Assembly (NCBI RefSeq): GCF_900455735.1
Contig: NZ_UAUI01000001.1
Span: forward strand, 310,001 to 374,000
Direction of reading: 5' to 3'
DNA from: Rhodococcus wratislaviensis
GTDB taxonomy: Bacteria; Actinomycetota; Actinomycetes; Mycobacteriales; Mycobacteriaceae
Length of the DNA: 64,000 bases
Position 1 is the stretch's first letter, and each line of letters opens with the position of its first letter. The notes below the pieces were generated by a model that searched no databases, was not told the origin of the DNA, and saw nothing but the letters and a program-made list of their open reading frames with translations. Of this stretch, positions 35,034 to 43,840 are shown in pieces. Position numbers and translations under genes: made by a program.

Positions 35034-35953
35034 CCGAGACCCCACCGAGGGTCGACATCCGCGAGGTCGGACCCCGCGATGGACTGCAGATCGAGAACCC
35101 CATTCCCACCGAGGCCAAGCTGAAGCTGATCGACGCACTCGCGGCCACCGGCGTCGGTCGCATCGAGGTCACGTCCTTCGTCTCCCCCCGAGCCGTCCCG
35201 GCATTGGCCGACGCCGAGGCCGTCGCCGCCCACCTCCGCCGCTGGCCGCAGGTGACGTTCTCGGCGCTGGTGGCCGGTCTCGGCGGGGTGAAGCGGGCAC
35301 TCACGGCCGGCATGTCCCGCCTCGAGTACGTCGTGTCCGCCTCCGACGGGCACAACCGAGCCAACGTCGGCCGCAGCAGCGAGGAGTCGATCGCGCTGAT
35401 CGCCCCCGTCGCCGAACTGGTCCACCAGGCCGGCGGCCATCTCGAAGTGATCATCGCCATCGCCTTCGATTGTCCGTTCGACGGCCCGACCCCACCGGAT
35501 CGGGTGGCCGAAATCGCTCGCCGTGCAATTCTTTCGGGCGCGGACGCCCTGTCGGTCGCCGACACCATCGGTACCGCGACACCGGTGCGCACCACCGACG
35601 TGCTCACCCGGGTACGCGCCGCCGCCCCCGACATCGATCTCGGCCTGCACCTGCACAACACCCGCGGTCAGGGCCTCGCCAATGCATGGGCGGCGTCCAC
35701 CGTGGGCATCCGCCAATTCGACGCCTCCGTCGGTGGCCTCGGTGGTTGCCCTTTCGCGCCCGGCGCCAGCGGCAACATCGCCACCGAGGAACTGGTCTAC
35801 ATGTTCGAAGATGGTGGCATCACCACCGGCATCGACATCGACAAGGAACTCGTCGCCGCTCGACTGGCTGAGCGCCTGCTCCACAAATCCCTCGCCAGCG
35901 GACTGCTCCAGGCCGGAGGCCTACCGGTACCGGCCGGCACCGCCTGCAATTGA
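35030..35953 (+). CDS. Hydroxymethylglutaryl-CoA lyase family protein
   Basis: A 307-residue TIM-barrel lyase. VDIREVGPRDGLQIE carries the metal-binding Asp and catalytic Arg, and GGLGGCPFAPGASGNIATEEL is the HMGL signature with its active-site Cys; LHLHNTRGQGLAN gives the two metal His. It cleaves 3-hydroxy-3-methylglutaryl-CoA or a similar 3-hydroxyacyl-CoA into acetyl-CoA plus a keto acid or ketone. Translationally coupled to the CoA-transferase. In this cluster it probably makes the terminal cleavage, perhaps on a branched 3-hydroxyacyl-CoA. Confidence 0.88.
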   Translation: MTETPPRVDIREVGPRDGLQIENPIPTEAKLKLIDALAATGVGRIEVTSFVSPRAVPALADAEAVAAHLRRWPQVTFSALVAGLGGVKRALTAGMSRLEYVVSASDGHNRANVGRSSEESIALIAPVAELVHQAGGHLEVIIAIAFDCPFDGPTPPDRVAEIARRAILSGADALSVADTIGTATPVRTTDVLTRVRAAAPDIDLGLHLHNTRGQGLANAWAASTVGIRQFDASVGGLGGCPFAPGASGNIATEELVYMFEDGGITTGIDIDKELVAARLAERLLHKSLASGLLQAGGLPVPAGTACN

Positions 35954-36027
35954 CCACCTCGCTGCCGCCACCGGGACGGACGACCCGCTTCGCCGCCCAC
36001 AGCGGTAGCACCGCACGGAAGTGACGA

Positions 36028-36420
36028 ATGATCATGAACGACTTGGCCGATCGCTTCTTCGCCGCCGTCAGTGACGGCGACGAGACGACGCTGACCGAAC
36101 TTTATGCACCTGACGCACGGATCTGGCACAACGACGACGGGCGCGAGCAGACGGTCACCGAGAACCTGCGCGTGCTGCGCTGGCTCTCACGCACCCTCGA
36201 CGACCTGCGCTATGAGGACATCCGCCGGCACGAGTTGCCGGACGGCTTCGCTCAGCAGCACGTACTGCGCGCCACGTTGCCCGGGCACGGGCTGCTGGAG
36301 GTGCCGGCGAGCCTGTTCGTCCGCGTCGTCGGCGGCCGGATCACCCGCATCGACGAATACGTCGACTCCGCCGCCACCCAGCCTCTGCGCACGCTGGCCG
36401 CCCACCCACGGGAGCACTGA
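36028..36420 (+). CDS. SnoaL-like/NTF2-fold protein
   Basis: A 130-residue NTF2-like protein: ADRFFAAVSDGDETTLTELYAPDARIWHNDDG, a middle ENLRVLRWLSRTL helix, and VGGRITRIDEYVDSA. The pocket can serve as an isomerase, dehydratase or binding site; no specific activity can be assigned. Placed between the HMG-CoA lyase and the acyl-CoA dehydrogenase, one base before the latter, so it is part of the pathway operon. Confidence 0.8.
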   Translation: MIMNDLADRFFAAVSDGDETTLTELYAPDARIWHNDDGREQTVTENLRVLRWLSRTLDDLRYEDIRRHELPDGFAQQHVLRATLPGHGLLEVPASLFVRVVGGRITRIDEYVDSAATQPLRTLAAHPREH

Positions 36421-36421
36421 C

Positions 36422-37606
36422 ATGACCGACACCCGTTCCGACGTTCCCCTCGCCGAACTGTGCGCGCGGATGCGCTCGTTCATCGACGAGGCCGTCATCC
36501 CCGCCGAACCCGTCCTGGTGAACGAGGACGGGGCCGCGCACGAGGCACTCGCCGAATTGCGCGAGCGAGCCAAGGGACTCGGCCTGTGGGCGCTCGGCCA
36601 CCCCGCCGAACTCGGGGGCGGTGGCGTCCCCTTCCTCGACTTCGTCTACCTCAACGAGATCATCGGACGGTCGGAATTCGGCCAGATGGCCGTCGGCTCG
36701 GTCTCCATGCAGGACACGCTGATGCTGCACAAACACGGCACCCCCGAGCAGAAGCAGAGATGGATACCCCCGATGGTCGCCGGCGACCTGCTCCCCTCGG
36801 TCGGTCTGACCGAGCCGGAAGTGGCTGGCTCGGATCCCACTCTGGTCGCCACGCGTGCCGAGCTCGACGACGACACCTGGGTGATCAACGGGCACAAGTG
36901 GTTCACCACCGGAGTCCAGGACGCGGGCTACTGTTCGGTCTTCGCCCGGACCGAACCCGACACCACCCCGCGGCACGAGCGCATCAGTGCGATCATCGTG
37001 CCGACCGACACCCCCGGGTTCGAGATCGTCCGCTCGATCCCCACGATGGGGCACAATCCGAGTGATCACTACGAGGTCCTGCTCACCGACGTCCGTGTTC
37101 CGGCCTCCGCCCTCCTCGGCGAGCGCGGCAAGGGTTTCGCGGTGGCCCAGGACCGGCTCGGCCCTGGGCGGATCTTCCATTGCATGCGCTGGCTCGGGCA
37201 GGCGCAGCGGGCATACGAGCTGATGTGTGACCGCGCGAACACCCGCTTCACCCACGGTTCCCTGCTCGCCGAAAAGGGCGAAGTGCACCGCTACATCGCT
37301 GAATCCGCCGCCCAGATCCACGCCGCCCGGCTCATGACGCTCGATGCCGCCCGAGCGATGGACGCCGGAGAGGATGCCCGGGTACGCATCGGGTTGGTGA
37401 AGTTCTGGGGTGCCCGCATGCTGCACGACGTCGTCGACCGTGCCATCCAGATCCACGGAGCCCTCGGTCTGACCGCCGATACCCCGCTCGAACGGATGTA
37501 CCGGCAGGCGCGGTACGCACGAATCTACGACGGACCCGACGAAGTTCACCGCATGTCCACCGCCCGTCGGTTGCTGCGCGATCCGGAGGCCGCCCCGTGG
37601 CGATGA
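36422..37606 (+). CDS. Acyl-CoA dehydrogenase family protein, ACAD10/11 type
   Basis: A 394-residue flavoprotein with the standard helical-beta-helical fold: GLTEPEVAGSDPT (FAD/substrate loop), WFTTG, RLGPGRIFHCMRWLG, IQIHGALGLT. The catalytic Glu region reads ARIYDGPDEVH, with Asp370 where short- and medium-chain enzymes have Glu in YEGT. This Asp form is characteristic of ACAD10/11 relatives, which process phosphorylated 4-hydroxyacyl-CoAs. Its stop overlaps the start of the phosphotransferase gene, matching the kinase-dehydrogenase arrangement of ACAD10/11 (fused) and of the bacterial levulinate pathway. Confidence 0.87.
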   Translation: MTDTRSDVPLAELCARMRSFIDEAVIPAEPVLVNEDGAAHEALAELRERAKGLGLWALGHPAELGGGGVPFLDFVYLNEIIGRSEFGQMAVGSVSMQDTLMLHKHGTPEQKQRWIPPMVAGDLLPSVGLTEPEVAGSDPTLVATRAELDDDTWVINGHKWFTTGVQDAGYCSVFARTEPDTTPRHERISAIIVPTDTPGFEIVRSIPTMGHNPSDHYEVLLTDVRVPASALLGERGKGFAVAQDRLGPGRIFHCMRWLGQAQRAYELMCDRANTRFTHGSLLAEKGEVHRYIAESAAQIHAARLMTLDAARAMDAGEDARVRIGLVKFWGARMLHDVVDRAIQIHGALGLTADTPLERMYRQARYARIYDGPDEVHRMSTARRLLRDPEAAPWR

Positions 37607-38970
37607 CTCACGCCCCCGTCACCCTCGAAGACGGCGTCCGCGCCGTTCTGACTGCCGCCTACGGAACAGGGACGACCGTCGGGGAACCCCGGCAACTCAC
37701 CGGCGGTGCCAGCCGGCAGGTGTGGGCCGTCGACGCCGAGAGCCCGGACGGGCGTCCTCTTCCGGTGGTGCTGCGCCGCGACCCTCCCGGGCACGGCGAC
37801 GTCGCCCGGATGCGTACGGAGGTGGCGTGCCTGCGGGCCACCGCCTCCGCCGGGGTCCCGGTGCCCGCGGTCCTCGCTTCCGGCGACACCGCGCCCGGCA
37901 TCGACGCTCCGTACCTGCTCATGGACAAGGTCGAGGGAGAAGCACTCCCCCGGCGGCTGCAGCGGGATCCGGCGTTCGAGGCGGTGCGCCGCCACCTCGC
38001 CGTGGACATGGGTTACGTGCTCGGCCGGATCCACCGCACTCCCCTGGACACTCTCGACATGCTCGACGCCACCGACCCGGTGGACGCGATCGAGGCCGTC
38101 TACCGCGACCTGAACGATCCCCGTCCGGCGGTCGAGGCGGGCCTGCGGTGGTTGCGCGACCACCGCCCGACCGATCGCCCGCATGCATTGGTACACGGCG
38201 ACTTCCGGATCGGAAACCTTCTCGTCGACGGAACCGGCATCCGCGGGGTGCTCGACTGGGAACTCGCCCACCTCGGTAATCCCGTCGAGGACCTCGGCTG
38301 GCTGTGTGTGCGGGCCTGGCGGTTCGGTGCGCCCGCGCCGGTCGCCGGCATCGGCACCCGCGAACAGCTCCTCGACGGCTACGAGAAGGCCACCGGGACA
38401 CGCCCCTCGGTGTCCGAACTGCACTGGTGGGAAGCCTTCGGAACGCTGAGATGGTTGGTACTGAGCAGGTTTCAGGCCGAACGTCACTTCGGTGGGGCGG
38501 AGCCGTCCCTGGAGTTGGCGGCAATCGGACGGCGGGTCTGCGAATCCGAGTACGACTTGCTCGATGTGCTGGGTTTGCTCGACGACTCCGTGCCTACTCC
38601 ACCGCCCACCCCGCCCGGACCCACCGTGCACGGGCGGCCCAGCGTCACCGAGATCGTCGATCTGGTCACCGACACGCTGGCGACCGACATCGGCCCCACC
38701 CTCGAGGGCACGCACGAACGGCAGCGGTATCTCCTGCGGATCTGCGTCAACCTGCTGCGCACCGCGGGACGCGAACTCGACGCCGGGAACGGCATCGATT
38801 CCGTTCTCGGTGACGCCCTCGGTGCACTCGGGTGCGCCTCCGAGGCCGAGCTCGCCGCCCGGCTGCGCGAGGGAGCGGTGGACTGTTCGAACGACGAAGT
38901 GCGCCGCGCGATCTCGATTGCGGTGCTGGCCCGTCTGCGTGTGGCCGCTCCCCGGCACCTGAACCGATAG
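37603..38970 (+). CDS. APH-type phosphotransferase fused to DUF6285 domain
   Basis: A 455-residue protein. Residues 1-330 form an aminoglycoside-phosphotransferase-like kinase: LTGGASRQVW, LVHGDFRIGNLLV (catalytic Asp200) and GVLDWELAHLGNP (metal Asp218). Residues about 340-455 (RPSVTEIVDLVTDTLATDI, LRICVNLLRTAGRELDAG, AISIAVLARLRVAAP) fit DUF6285. Kinases of this clade phosphorylate the hydroxyl of 4-hydroxyacyl-CoA so that an ACAD10/11-type partner can eliminate phosphate. Start ATG 37603 overlaps the dehydrogenase stop (ATGA). It is the last gene of the plus operon, before a strong terminator. Confidence 0.85.
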   Translation: MTHAPVTLEDGVRAVLTAAYGTGTTVGEPRQLTGGASRQVWAVDAESPDGRPLPVVLRRDPPGHGDVARMRTEVACLRATASAGVPVPAVLASGDTAPGIDAPYLLMDKVEGEALPRRLQRDPAFEAVRRHLAVDMGYVLGRIHRTPLDTLDMLDATDPVDAIEAVYRDLNDPRPAVEAGLRWLRDHRPTDRPHALVHGDFRIGNLLVDGTGIRGVLDWELAHLGNPVEDLGWLCVRAWRFGAPAPVAGIGTREQLLDGYEKATGTRPSVSELHWWEAFGTLRWLVLSRFQAERHFGGAEPSLELAAIGRRVCESEYDLLDVLGLLDDSVPTPPPTPPGPTVHGRPSVTEIVDLVTDTLATDIGPTLEGTHERQRYLLRICVNLLRTAGRELDAGNGIDSVLGDALGALGCASEAELAARLREGAVDCSNDEVRRAISIAVLARLRVAAPRHLNR

Positions 38971-38979
38971 AACGCGAAC

Positions 38980-39023
38980 AACAGGCAGTGCCCGGCGGAT
39001 CCGTCCGCCGGGCACTGCCTGTT
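38980..39023. terminator. Bidirectional rho-independent terminator
   Basis: A perfect 20-bp stem (AACAGGCAGTGCCCGGCGGA and its complement) with a TCCG loop, followed by TT on the plus strand. It lies between the convergent ends of the phosphotransferase gene (38970) and livM (39047), so it should end both arms of the island. Confidence 0.9.
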
Positions 39024-39046
39024 TTCGACGAAGCCGATGTCGGTCG

Positions 39047-40111
39047 TCAGTGGGAGACTGCCAGTTCCCGCGGATCCTCGTCGGCCGTCATCGCCGGCCG
39101 GGTGTGTCGACGGGTTCCGGGAATCCTGCTCACCAGCGGCCCCAGCGCCCATCGGACCAGGCTGATCACCCCGTACGGGAGGACGAAGATGAAGACGATC
39201 AGCGCCGCCCCATAGGTCATACCCGCCGCCGATTGATTGATCTCCGCTGTCCACTGCGGCACGTACTGCACGAAGAACGCACCGAACACGACGCCAGGAA
39301 CGGTGCCGAGGCCGCCGATGACGATCATGGTGATGAAGGCGATCGCCAACGGCAGCCCGAATGCCTCGGGGCCGACATACTGGACCACGAAGCTGTACAG
39401 CACGCCGCCCACACCGGCGAGGGCCGCGCTGAGCGCGAACACCGTCGTCTTCGTGCGGGTGGCCGGGACACCGAGGGTGGTGGCCACGGCTTCGTAGTCT
39501 CGGATTCCGATCAGTGATCGCCCGATCCGGCCCGTGGAGAGCCGTCGCACGACGAGGTAGGCGATCAGCGCCACCGCCAGGCACAGGTAGTACACCCACT
39601 GGTCGCGTTCGAGCCCGCTGAATCCGGGCGGTTCGGCGCCGGCGATGTTGATTCCCGCCTGCCCGTCGGTGACGTGTTCGAACCGCTTGATCACCGCGGG
39701 GGTCACCAGCGCCAGACCCAGCGTGGCAAGCGCCAACTGGAGTCCGTACAGGCGAAGGGCGGGCAGACCGAACAGGTACCCGATGACGTAGCAGACCGCG
39801 AACGCGATCGGAAGGAGCAGCAGGTACGGGACGCCGTGGTTCTCGACCAGCACCGCGCTGAGGTAGGCGCCGACGGCGAAGAAGAAGCCGTGGCCGAGCG
39901 AGATCTGACCGGTGTTGCCGGTCAGCAGGTTCAGCCCCAAGCCGACCACCACGTACACCAGCACCATGGAGCGGTCGAAGTTGACGTACGGCGCCGACAC
40001 CAGCGGTGCCACCGCCGCTACGAGGACCACCAGTGCGACTGTGGCCCTTGCCAGCCACCGCGGTGGTTCGAGTTCGGCGCGGGGCCGGCGAAGCAGTTCG
40101 ATAATTCTCAT
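39047..40111 (-). CDS. livM: Branched-chain amino-acid-type ABC permease (LivM-like)
   Basis: A 354-residue permease with about ten hydrophobic segments. LivM hallmarks: GLNLLTGNTGQISLGHGFFFAVGAY, GRIGRSLIGIRDYEAVATTLGV and GGLGTVPGVVFGAFFV. Its ATG overlaps the livH stop (ATGA, 40108-40111). It is the last gene of the minus-strand operon. With LivH, LivG, LivF and LivK it forms a complete HAAT-type importer that in this context probably imports the carboxylic-acid substrate of the island. Confidence 0.9.
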   Translation of the reverse strand: MRIIELLRRPRAELEPPRWLARATVALVVLVAAVAPLVSAPYVNFDRSMVLVYVVVGLGLNLLTGNTGQISLGHGFFFAVGAYLSAVLVENHGVPYLLLLPIAFAVCYVIGYLFGLPALRLYGLQLALATLGLALVTPAVIKRFEHVTDGQAGINIAGAEPPGFSGLERDQWVYYLCLAVALIAYLVVRRLSTGRIGRSLIGIRDYEAVATTLGVPATRTKTTVFALSAALAGVGGVLYSFVVQYVGPEAFGLPLAIAFITMIVIGGLGTVPGVVFGAFFVQYVPQWTAEINQSAAGMTYGAALIVFIFVLPYGVISLVRWALGPLVSRIPGTRRHTRPAMTADEDPRELAVSH

Positions 40112-40992
40112 ACCCGGGCCACCTTCCGCGCACCGAACAGGCCCTCGGGTTTGAGGAGCAGCACCCCGAGGATGAGGGCCAACGCCACGGCCTGTTTGAA
40201 ATCGTGTCCGATCCAGGAAACGTAGGTTCCGGCAAGATTTTCCGCGACACCTACGCACAACCCGCCGACAAGAGCGCCGACCGGGCTGTCGAGGCCGCCG
40301 AGGACGGCGGCGGCGAATGCGTAGATCAGCGAGGCGACGAGCATGTTCGGTTGCAGGAACAGTTGCGGCGCCGCGAGGGTGGCGGCGAGGGCCCCGACGG
40401 CCGCGGCGAGGCCCCAGCCGATCATCAGCATGCGGCCGACGGGGACCCCGATCAGTTGCGCGGAGTCGGGGTTGGCGGCCGCCGCCCGCATCGCCAATCC
40501 GACCTTGGTGCGTTGGAACAGGACGAACAGCAGCGCCGCGACCACGCTGACGGCGCCGACGATCACCAGTGACTGCTGGGAGACCGCGACCGGACCGAGG
40601 GTGAGCACCCGTCCGGCGGCGATCGCCGGGAACTCCTTGCTCTGCACACCCCAGATCCACCCTGCGGCACTGTTGAGTACCAGCATCAGGCCGAGTGTGA
40701 TGATGACCAACGGCATGTGGTTCGGTGAGGACGCCAGCGGCCGGATCAGTACTCGTTCGGCGGCGGCGCCACCGATGAAGGCCACCACCATCGAGCCGAG
40801 GACAGCGAGGAGCAGTGGCGCACCCCACTGGTGGAACTGCCACGCGAAGAAAGCCGAGAACATCGCCATCTCGCCCTGCGCGAAGTTGACGATCCCGGAG
40901 GCTCGGTAGACCAGGACGATGCTCAACGCGAACGCGCCGTACAGTGCGCCCCACGTGAGCCCGTCCACCAACTGTTGAAGAAATACATCCAT
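40108..40992 (-). CDS. livH: Branched-chain amino-acid-type ABC permease (LivH-like)
   Basis: A 294-residue permease with about eight hydrophobic segments and the LivH patterns YRASGIVNFAQGEMAMF, MRAAAANPDSAQLIGVPVGR and LGGLDSPVGALVGGL. It starts at the ATG at 40992, 16 bases after the livF stop region, and its stop overlaps livM. Partner subunit of LivM. Confidence 0.9.
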   Translation of the reverse strand: MDVFLQQLVDGLTWGALYGAFALSIVLVYRASGIVNFAQGEMAMFSAFFAWQFHQWGAPLLLAVLGSMVVAFIGGAAAERVLIRPLASSPNHMPLVIITLGLMLVLNSAAGWIWGVQSKEFPAIAAGRVLTLGPVAVSQQSLVIVGAVSVVAALLFVLFQRTKVGLAMRAAAANPDSAQLIGVPVGRMLMIGWGLAAAVGALAATLAAPQLFLQPNMLVASLIYAFAAAVLGGLDSPVGALVGGLCVGVAENLAGTYVSWIGHDFKQAVALALILGVLLLKPEGLFGARKVARV

Positions 40993-41008
40993 GACCACTC
41001 TCCTGTGC

Positions 41009-41716
41009 TCAGTAGCCGAGGTAGGCGCGTCGCACCGACTCGTCGTGGGCCAATCCGGCGGCGGCGCGTTGGGTGACGACACGACCTGCGTCGACGAGCA
41101 CCGCGGACGTCCCGATGTCGAGGGCCAGATGCGCGTTCTGTTCGACGACGAGGATCGTCGTGTCGGTTTCCTCGCTGATCCGGCCGAGCACGCGAAATAC
41201 CTCCTGGGTGATGCGTGGTGCCAGGCCGAGGGACGGCTCGTCGAGCAGCAGCAACCGCGGGCCTGCCACGAGGGCCCGGGCGATCGCGAGCATCTGTTGT
41301 TCACCGCCGCTGAGCCCGCCCGCCTGTTGCCGACGTCGTTCCCGTAGCCGCGGGAAGAAGTCGTACCAGTGCTCGATCGCCCGGTCGGTGGCGGCGACCG
41401 AAGTGGTGTATCCACCGACGCGGAGGTTTTCCTCCACCGTCAGATCTCCGAACGTGCCTCGTCCCTGGGGGACGTGGGCCACGCCGAGTCGGGCGATCCG
41501 GTCGGTGCGCATGCCGGTGACGTCGCGGCCGTCGAGGGTGATGCGCCCTGTGGTACGCACCAACTGGCAGATCGATCGCAGAATGGTGGTCTTCCCGGCG
41601 CCGTTCGCGCCGAGTACCACGGTCACCTGCCCTGCCGGCACCTGGAAGTCGATGCCGTGCAGCACTTCCGCGCGCCCGTACCGGGCATGCAGGTTTTCGA
41701 CGGTGAGCATGTTCAT
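41009..41716 (-). CDS. livF: ABC transporter ATP-binding protein (LivF-like)
   Basis: A 235-residue ABC ATPase: Walker A LGANGAGKTT, signature LSGGEQQMLAIARAL, Walker B LLLLDEPSLGLAP, and VPQGRGTFGDLTVEENL, typical of LivF. The start ATG at 41716 overlaps the livG stop (ATGA). It acts with LivG as the ATPase heterodimer of the importer. Confidence 0.9.
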   Translation of the reverse strand: MNMLTVENLHARYGRAEVLHGIDFQVPAGQVTVVLGANGAGKTTILRSICQLVRTTGRITLDGRDVTGMRTDRIARLGVAHVPQGRGTFGDLTVEENLRVGGYTTSVAATDRAIEHWYDFFPRLRERRRQQAGGLSGGEQQMLAIARALVAGPRLLLLDEPSLGLAPRITQEVFRVLGRISEETDTTILVVEQNAHLALDIGTSAVLVDAGRVVTQRAAAGLAHDESVRRAYLGY

Positions 41717-42498
41717 GCGGCACCGCCCAGGTATGCCTCGATGACCTCGGGATGGGCAGCGACCTCGGCCGGTTCGCCCTCGGTGACCTTCTGCCCGAAG
41801 TTCAGCACCACCACGCGGTCGGAGATCGACATCACCATGGCCATGTGGTGCTCGACGAGCAGCACCGAGAATCCCCGTTCGTCGCGCAGGCGTCGGACCG
41901 TGTCGGCGAGTTCGAGGACCTCCTCGTGGATCAGGCCGTTCGCCGGTTCGTCGAGCATCAGAAGTCGGGGTCGTTGCATCAGTGCGCGTGCGAGCTCGAC
42001 CCGTTTGAGCGTGCCGTAGGGCAGGTTGCCTGCCAGTTCGCGGCCGACGTGCTCGAGATTCATCGATTCGAGCAGCGCCCAGGCCTCCTGCTGTTCGTCG
42101 GCCTCCTCCCGGCGGGTGCGCGGCAGTCCCAACGCGGTGGCGAGGAAACCTGCCCGGGTGCGTGAGTACGCCCCGGTAAGGATGTTGTCGAGCACCGAGA
42201 GCGTCGGGAACAAGCCGATGTTCTGGAACGTGCGCGCGATTCCGGCGTCGGCGACAGCGTCCGCCGACAGCGCGAGCAGATCGGTGGACCCGAAGGTGAT
42301 CTGTCCCGAATCCGGTTGGTACAGCCTGCTGATGCAGTTGAACAAGGTGGTCTTCCCGGCGCCGTTCGGGCCGATCAGCCCGACGATCTGTCCGGGCTCG
42401 ATCGTGAACGACGGTCCATCGAGGGCGACGACTCCGCCGAACCGCAGGCGAACGTCGCTCACCTGCAGCGCGGGCACATCCGGGGGCCCGGCGCTCAT
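41713..42498 (-). CDS. livG: ABC transporter ATP-binding protein (LivG-like)
   Basis: A 261-residue ABC ATPase: Walker A IGPNGAGKTT, IARTFQNIGLFPTLSVLDNI, signature NLPYGTLKRVELARAL (LPYG form, common in LivG), Walker B LLMLDEPANGL and VEHHMAMVMSISDRVVVLNFG. The start at 42498 overlaps the livK stop. It is coupled to the other transporter genes. Confidence 0.9.
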   Translation of the reverse strand: MSAGPPDVPALQVSDVRLRFGGVVALDGPSFTIEPGQIVGLIGPNGAGKTTLFNCISRLYQPDSGQITFGSTDLLALSADAVADAGIARTFQNIGLFPTLSVLDNILTGAYSRTRAGFLATALGLPRTRREEADEQQEAWALLESMNLEHVGRELAGNLPYGTLKRVELARALMQRPRLLMLDEPANGLIHEEVLELADTVRRLRDERGFSVLLVEHHMAMVMSISDRVVVLNFGQKVTEGEPAEVAAHPEVIEAYLGGAA

Positions 42499-43730
42499 CG
42501 GTCGGTGCTGCGGGTGACCACAGCGTCGTAGTGCCAGCTGCCATCGCGGAAGGTCATCGGAGCCATCGAGGTGATCGCGTACGGGTAGTCCGCGCTGGTA
42601 TCGAAGGTGACGCCGTCGATGGACAGGTCCGTGGTGACTCCGTGCAGGTTCTGGACGGAGTCGAGCAGATCGGCGCGGGTGCACCCCTTCATCTGTTCGA
42701 GGGCGGCGACCAGCAGCTGAGCAGTGTTGTACCCGGTCGCCGCGATGGTGTCGGTGGACTTGATCGCATCGGCGTGCCGCTCGGCGAATGCCCGCCAGTT
42801 GCGCATGCCCGGTCGCTGGTCGTGGTCGGTGCTGCTGGCGTCGTAGATCCAGGAGAAGGAGTGCACATCTTCGGCGGCGTCGAGACCGGCCGGGGCCAGG
42901 ACGAAGTTGGTGTCGGTGGCACCGGAGTAGATGTAGGTCTCCGGCTTCCAGCTCAGCTCGTGAGTTTTCTTCAGGGACTGTGTCACGAAGCTGGCGGTGG
43001 CGAAGTTGACGAACACGTCGGCCCCGGAGTTCGCGAGGTTGACGACCTGGGAATCCACGGACGGTGTGGTCTGTTCGTACGACTGCTGCGCGACGATTCG
43101 CGCACCGCTGCCGTCGAGGGCGGATGTCAAGGCCGCGAGGCTGCCGTTGCCCATGCTGTCGTTCGGATACAGCACCCCGACTTTCGCTTGCGGGTGATCT
43201 CGCAGGATCTGCTCGGCGCGCTCGGCGACCTCCCAGCCGGTCTGCGGGTTGACCGCACCGGCGACCACGGGCCGTCTGTCGAGGGTGGCGAGCAGTTCGT
43301 CGGTGCCGGTCATGGGGAACACCAGCGGGACGTTCTTCTGCGCGAGATAGTCGACGACGGCGAGGGTCGACGCGGTGCCGATCAGGTTCTGGATCGCGAA
43401 CACCTGCTGCTGTTCGACCAGCGACCGGACGTTGCCGACCGTGCGCGCCGGGTCGTACCCGTCGTCGAGTGCGGTGTAGACGATCTTGCGGGACTTGCCA
43501 TCACCCATGGCGACGCCGCCCGTAGCGTTCAACTCGTCGAACAGGGCCGATGCCGCGGTCGCCTGAGGCCCGGCGATCGATTGCACCAAGCTGGTGCCGA
43601 AATGGATCTCGGTGTCGGTGATGCCCGGGTCGCAGTCACCTGCGGCGGTCGCAGTGTCGCGGCCCGAGCATGCGCTCAGGGACGCGGTGGCGCACAGGGC
43701 TGTCAGGCCCACGGCGAGGATGCGTTTCAT
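42495..43730 (-). CDS. livK: ABC transporter substrate-binding lipoprotein (LivK-like)
   Basis: A 411-residue lipoprotein: signal peptide with lipobox LSAC (Cys21), then the periplasmic-binding fold type I (ITDTEIHFGTSLVQSIAGP, LDDGYDPARTVGNVRSLVEQQQVFA, VGVLYPNDSMGNG, INFATASF-like strand). HAAT-family binders of this kind take amino acids, but many actinobacterial ones bind aromatic or aliphatic acids. It is the first of the five transporter genes, 110 bases after the ligase gene. Confidence 0.88.
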   Translation of the reverse strand: MKRILAVGLTALCATASLSACSGRDTATAAGDCDPGITDTEIHFGTSLVQSIAGPQATAASALFDELNATGGVAMGDGKSRKIVYTALDDGYDPARTVGNVRSLVEQQQVFAIQNLIGTASTLAVVDYLAQKNVPLVFPMTGTDELLATLDRRPVVAGAVNPQTGWEVAERAEQILRDHPQAKVGVLYPNDSMGNGSLAALTSALDGSGARIVAQQSYEQTTPSVDSQVVNLANSGADVFVNFATASFVTQSLKKTHELSWKPETYIYSGATDTNFVLAPAGLDAAEDVHSFSWIYDASSTDHDQRPGMRNWRAFAERHADAIKSTDTIAATGYNTAQLLVAALEQMKGCTRADLLDSVQNLHGVTTDLSIDGVTFDTSADYPYAITSMAPMTFRDGSWHYDAVVTRSTDR

Positions 43731-43840
43731 GGTCGCTCCATGGTGGAAGGCGTGGAAGCCCGAAGTAAGTCGGGCTCAGGTTTTCGGCAGGGCGCAGCGA
43801 CGGCGACCGGGAGTCGTCGCCGCCGTGCGCTGTGTGGGGC

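Noticed and set aside
37546..39015. 489-codon minus-strand open frame
   Set aside because: Antisense to the phosphotransferase gene and running through the terminator; low-complexity Gly/Arg/Val composition.
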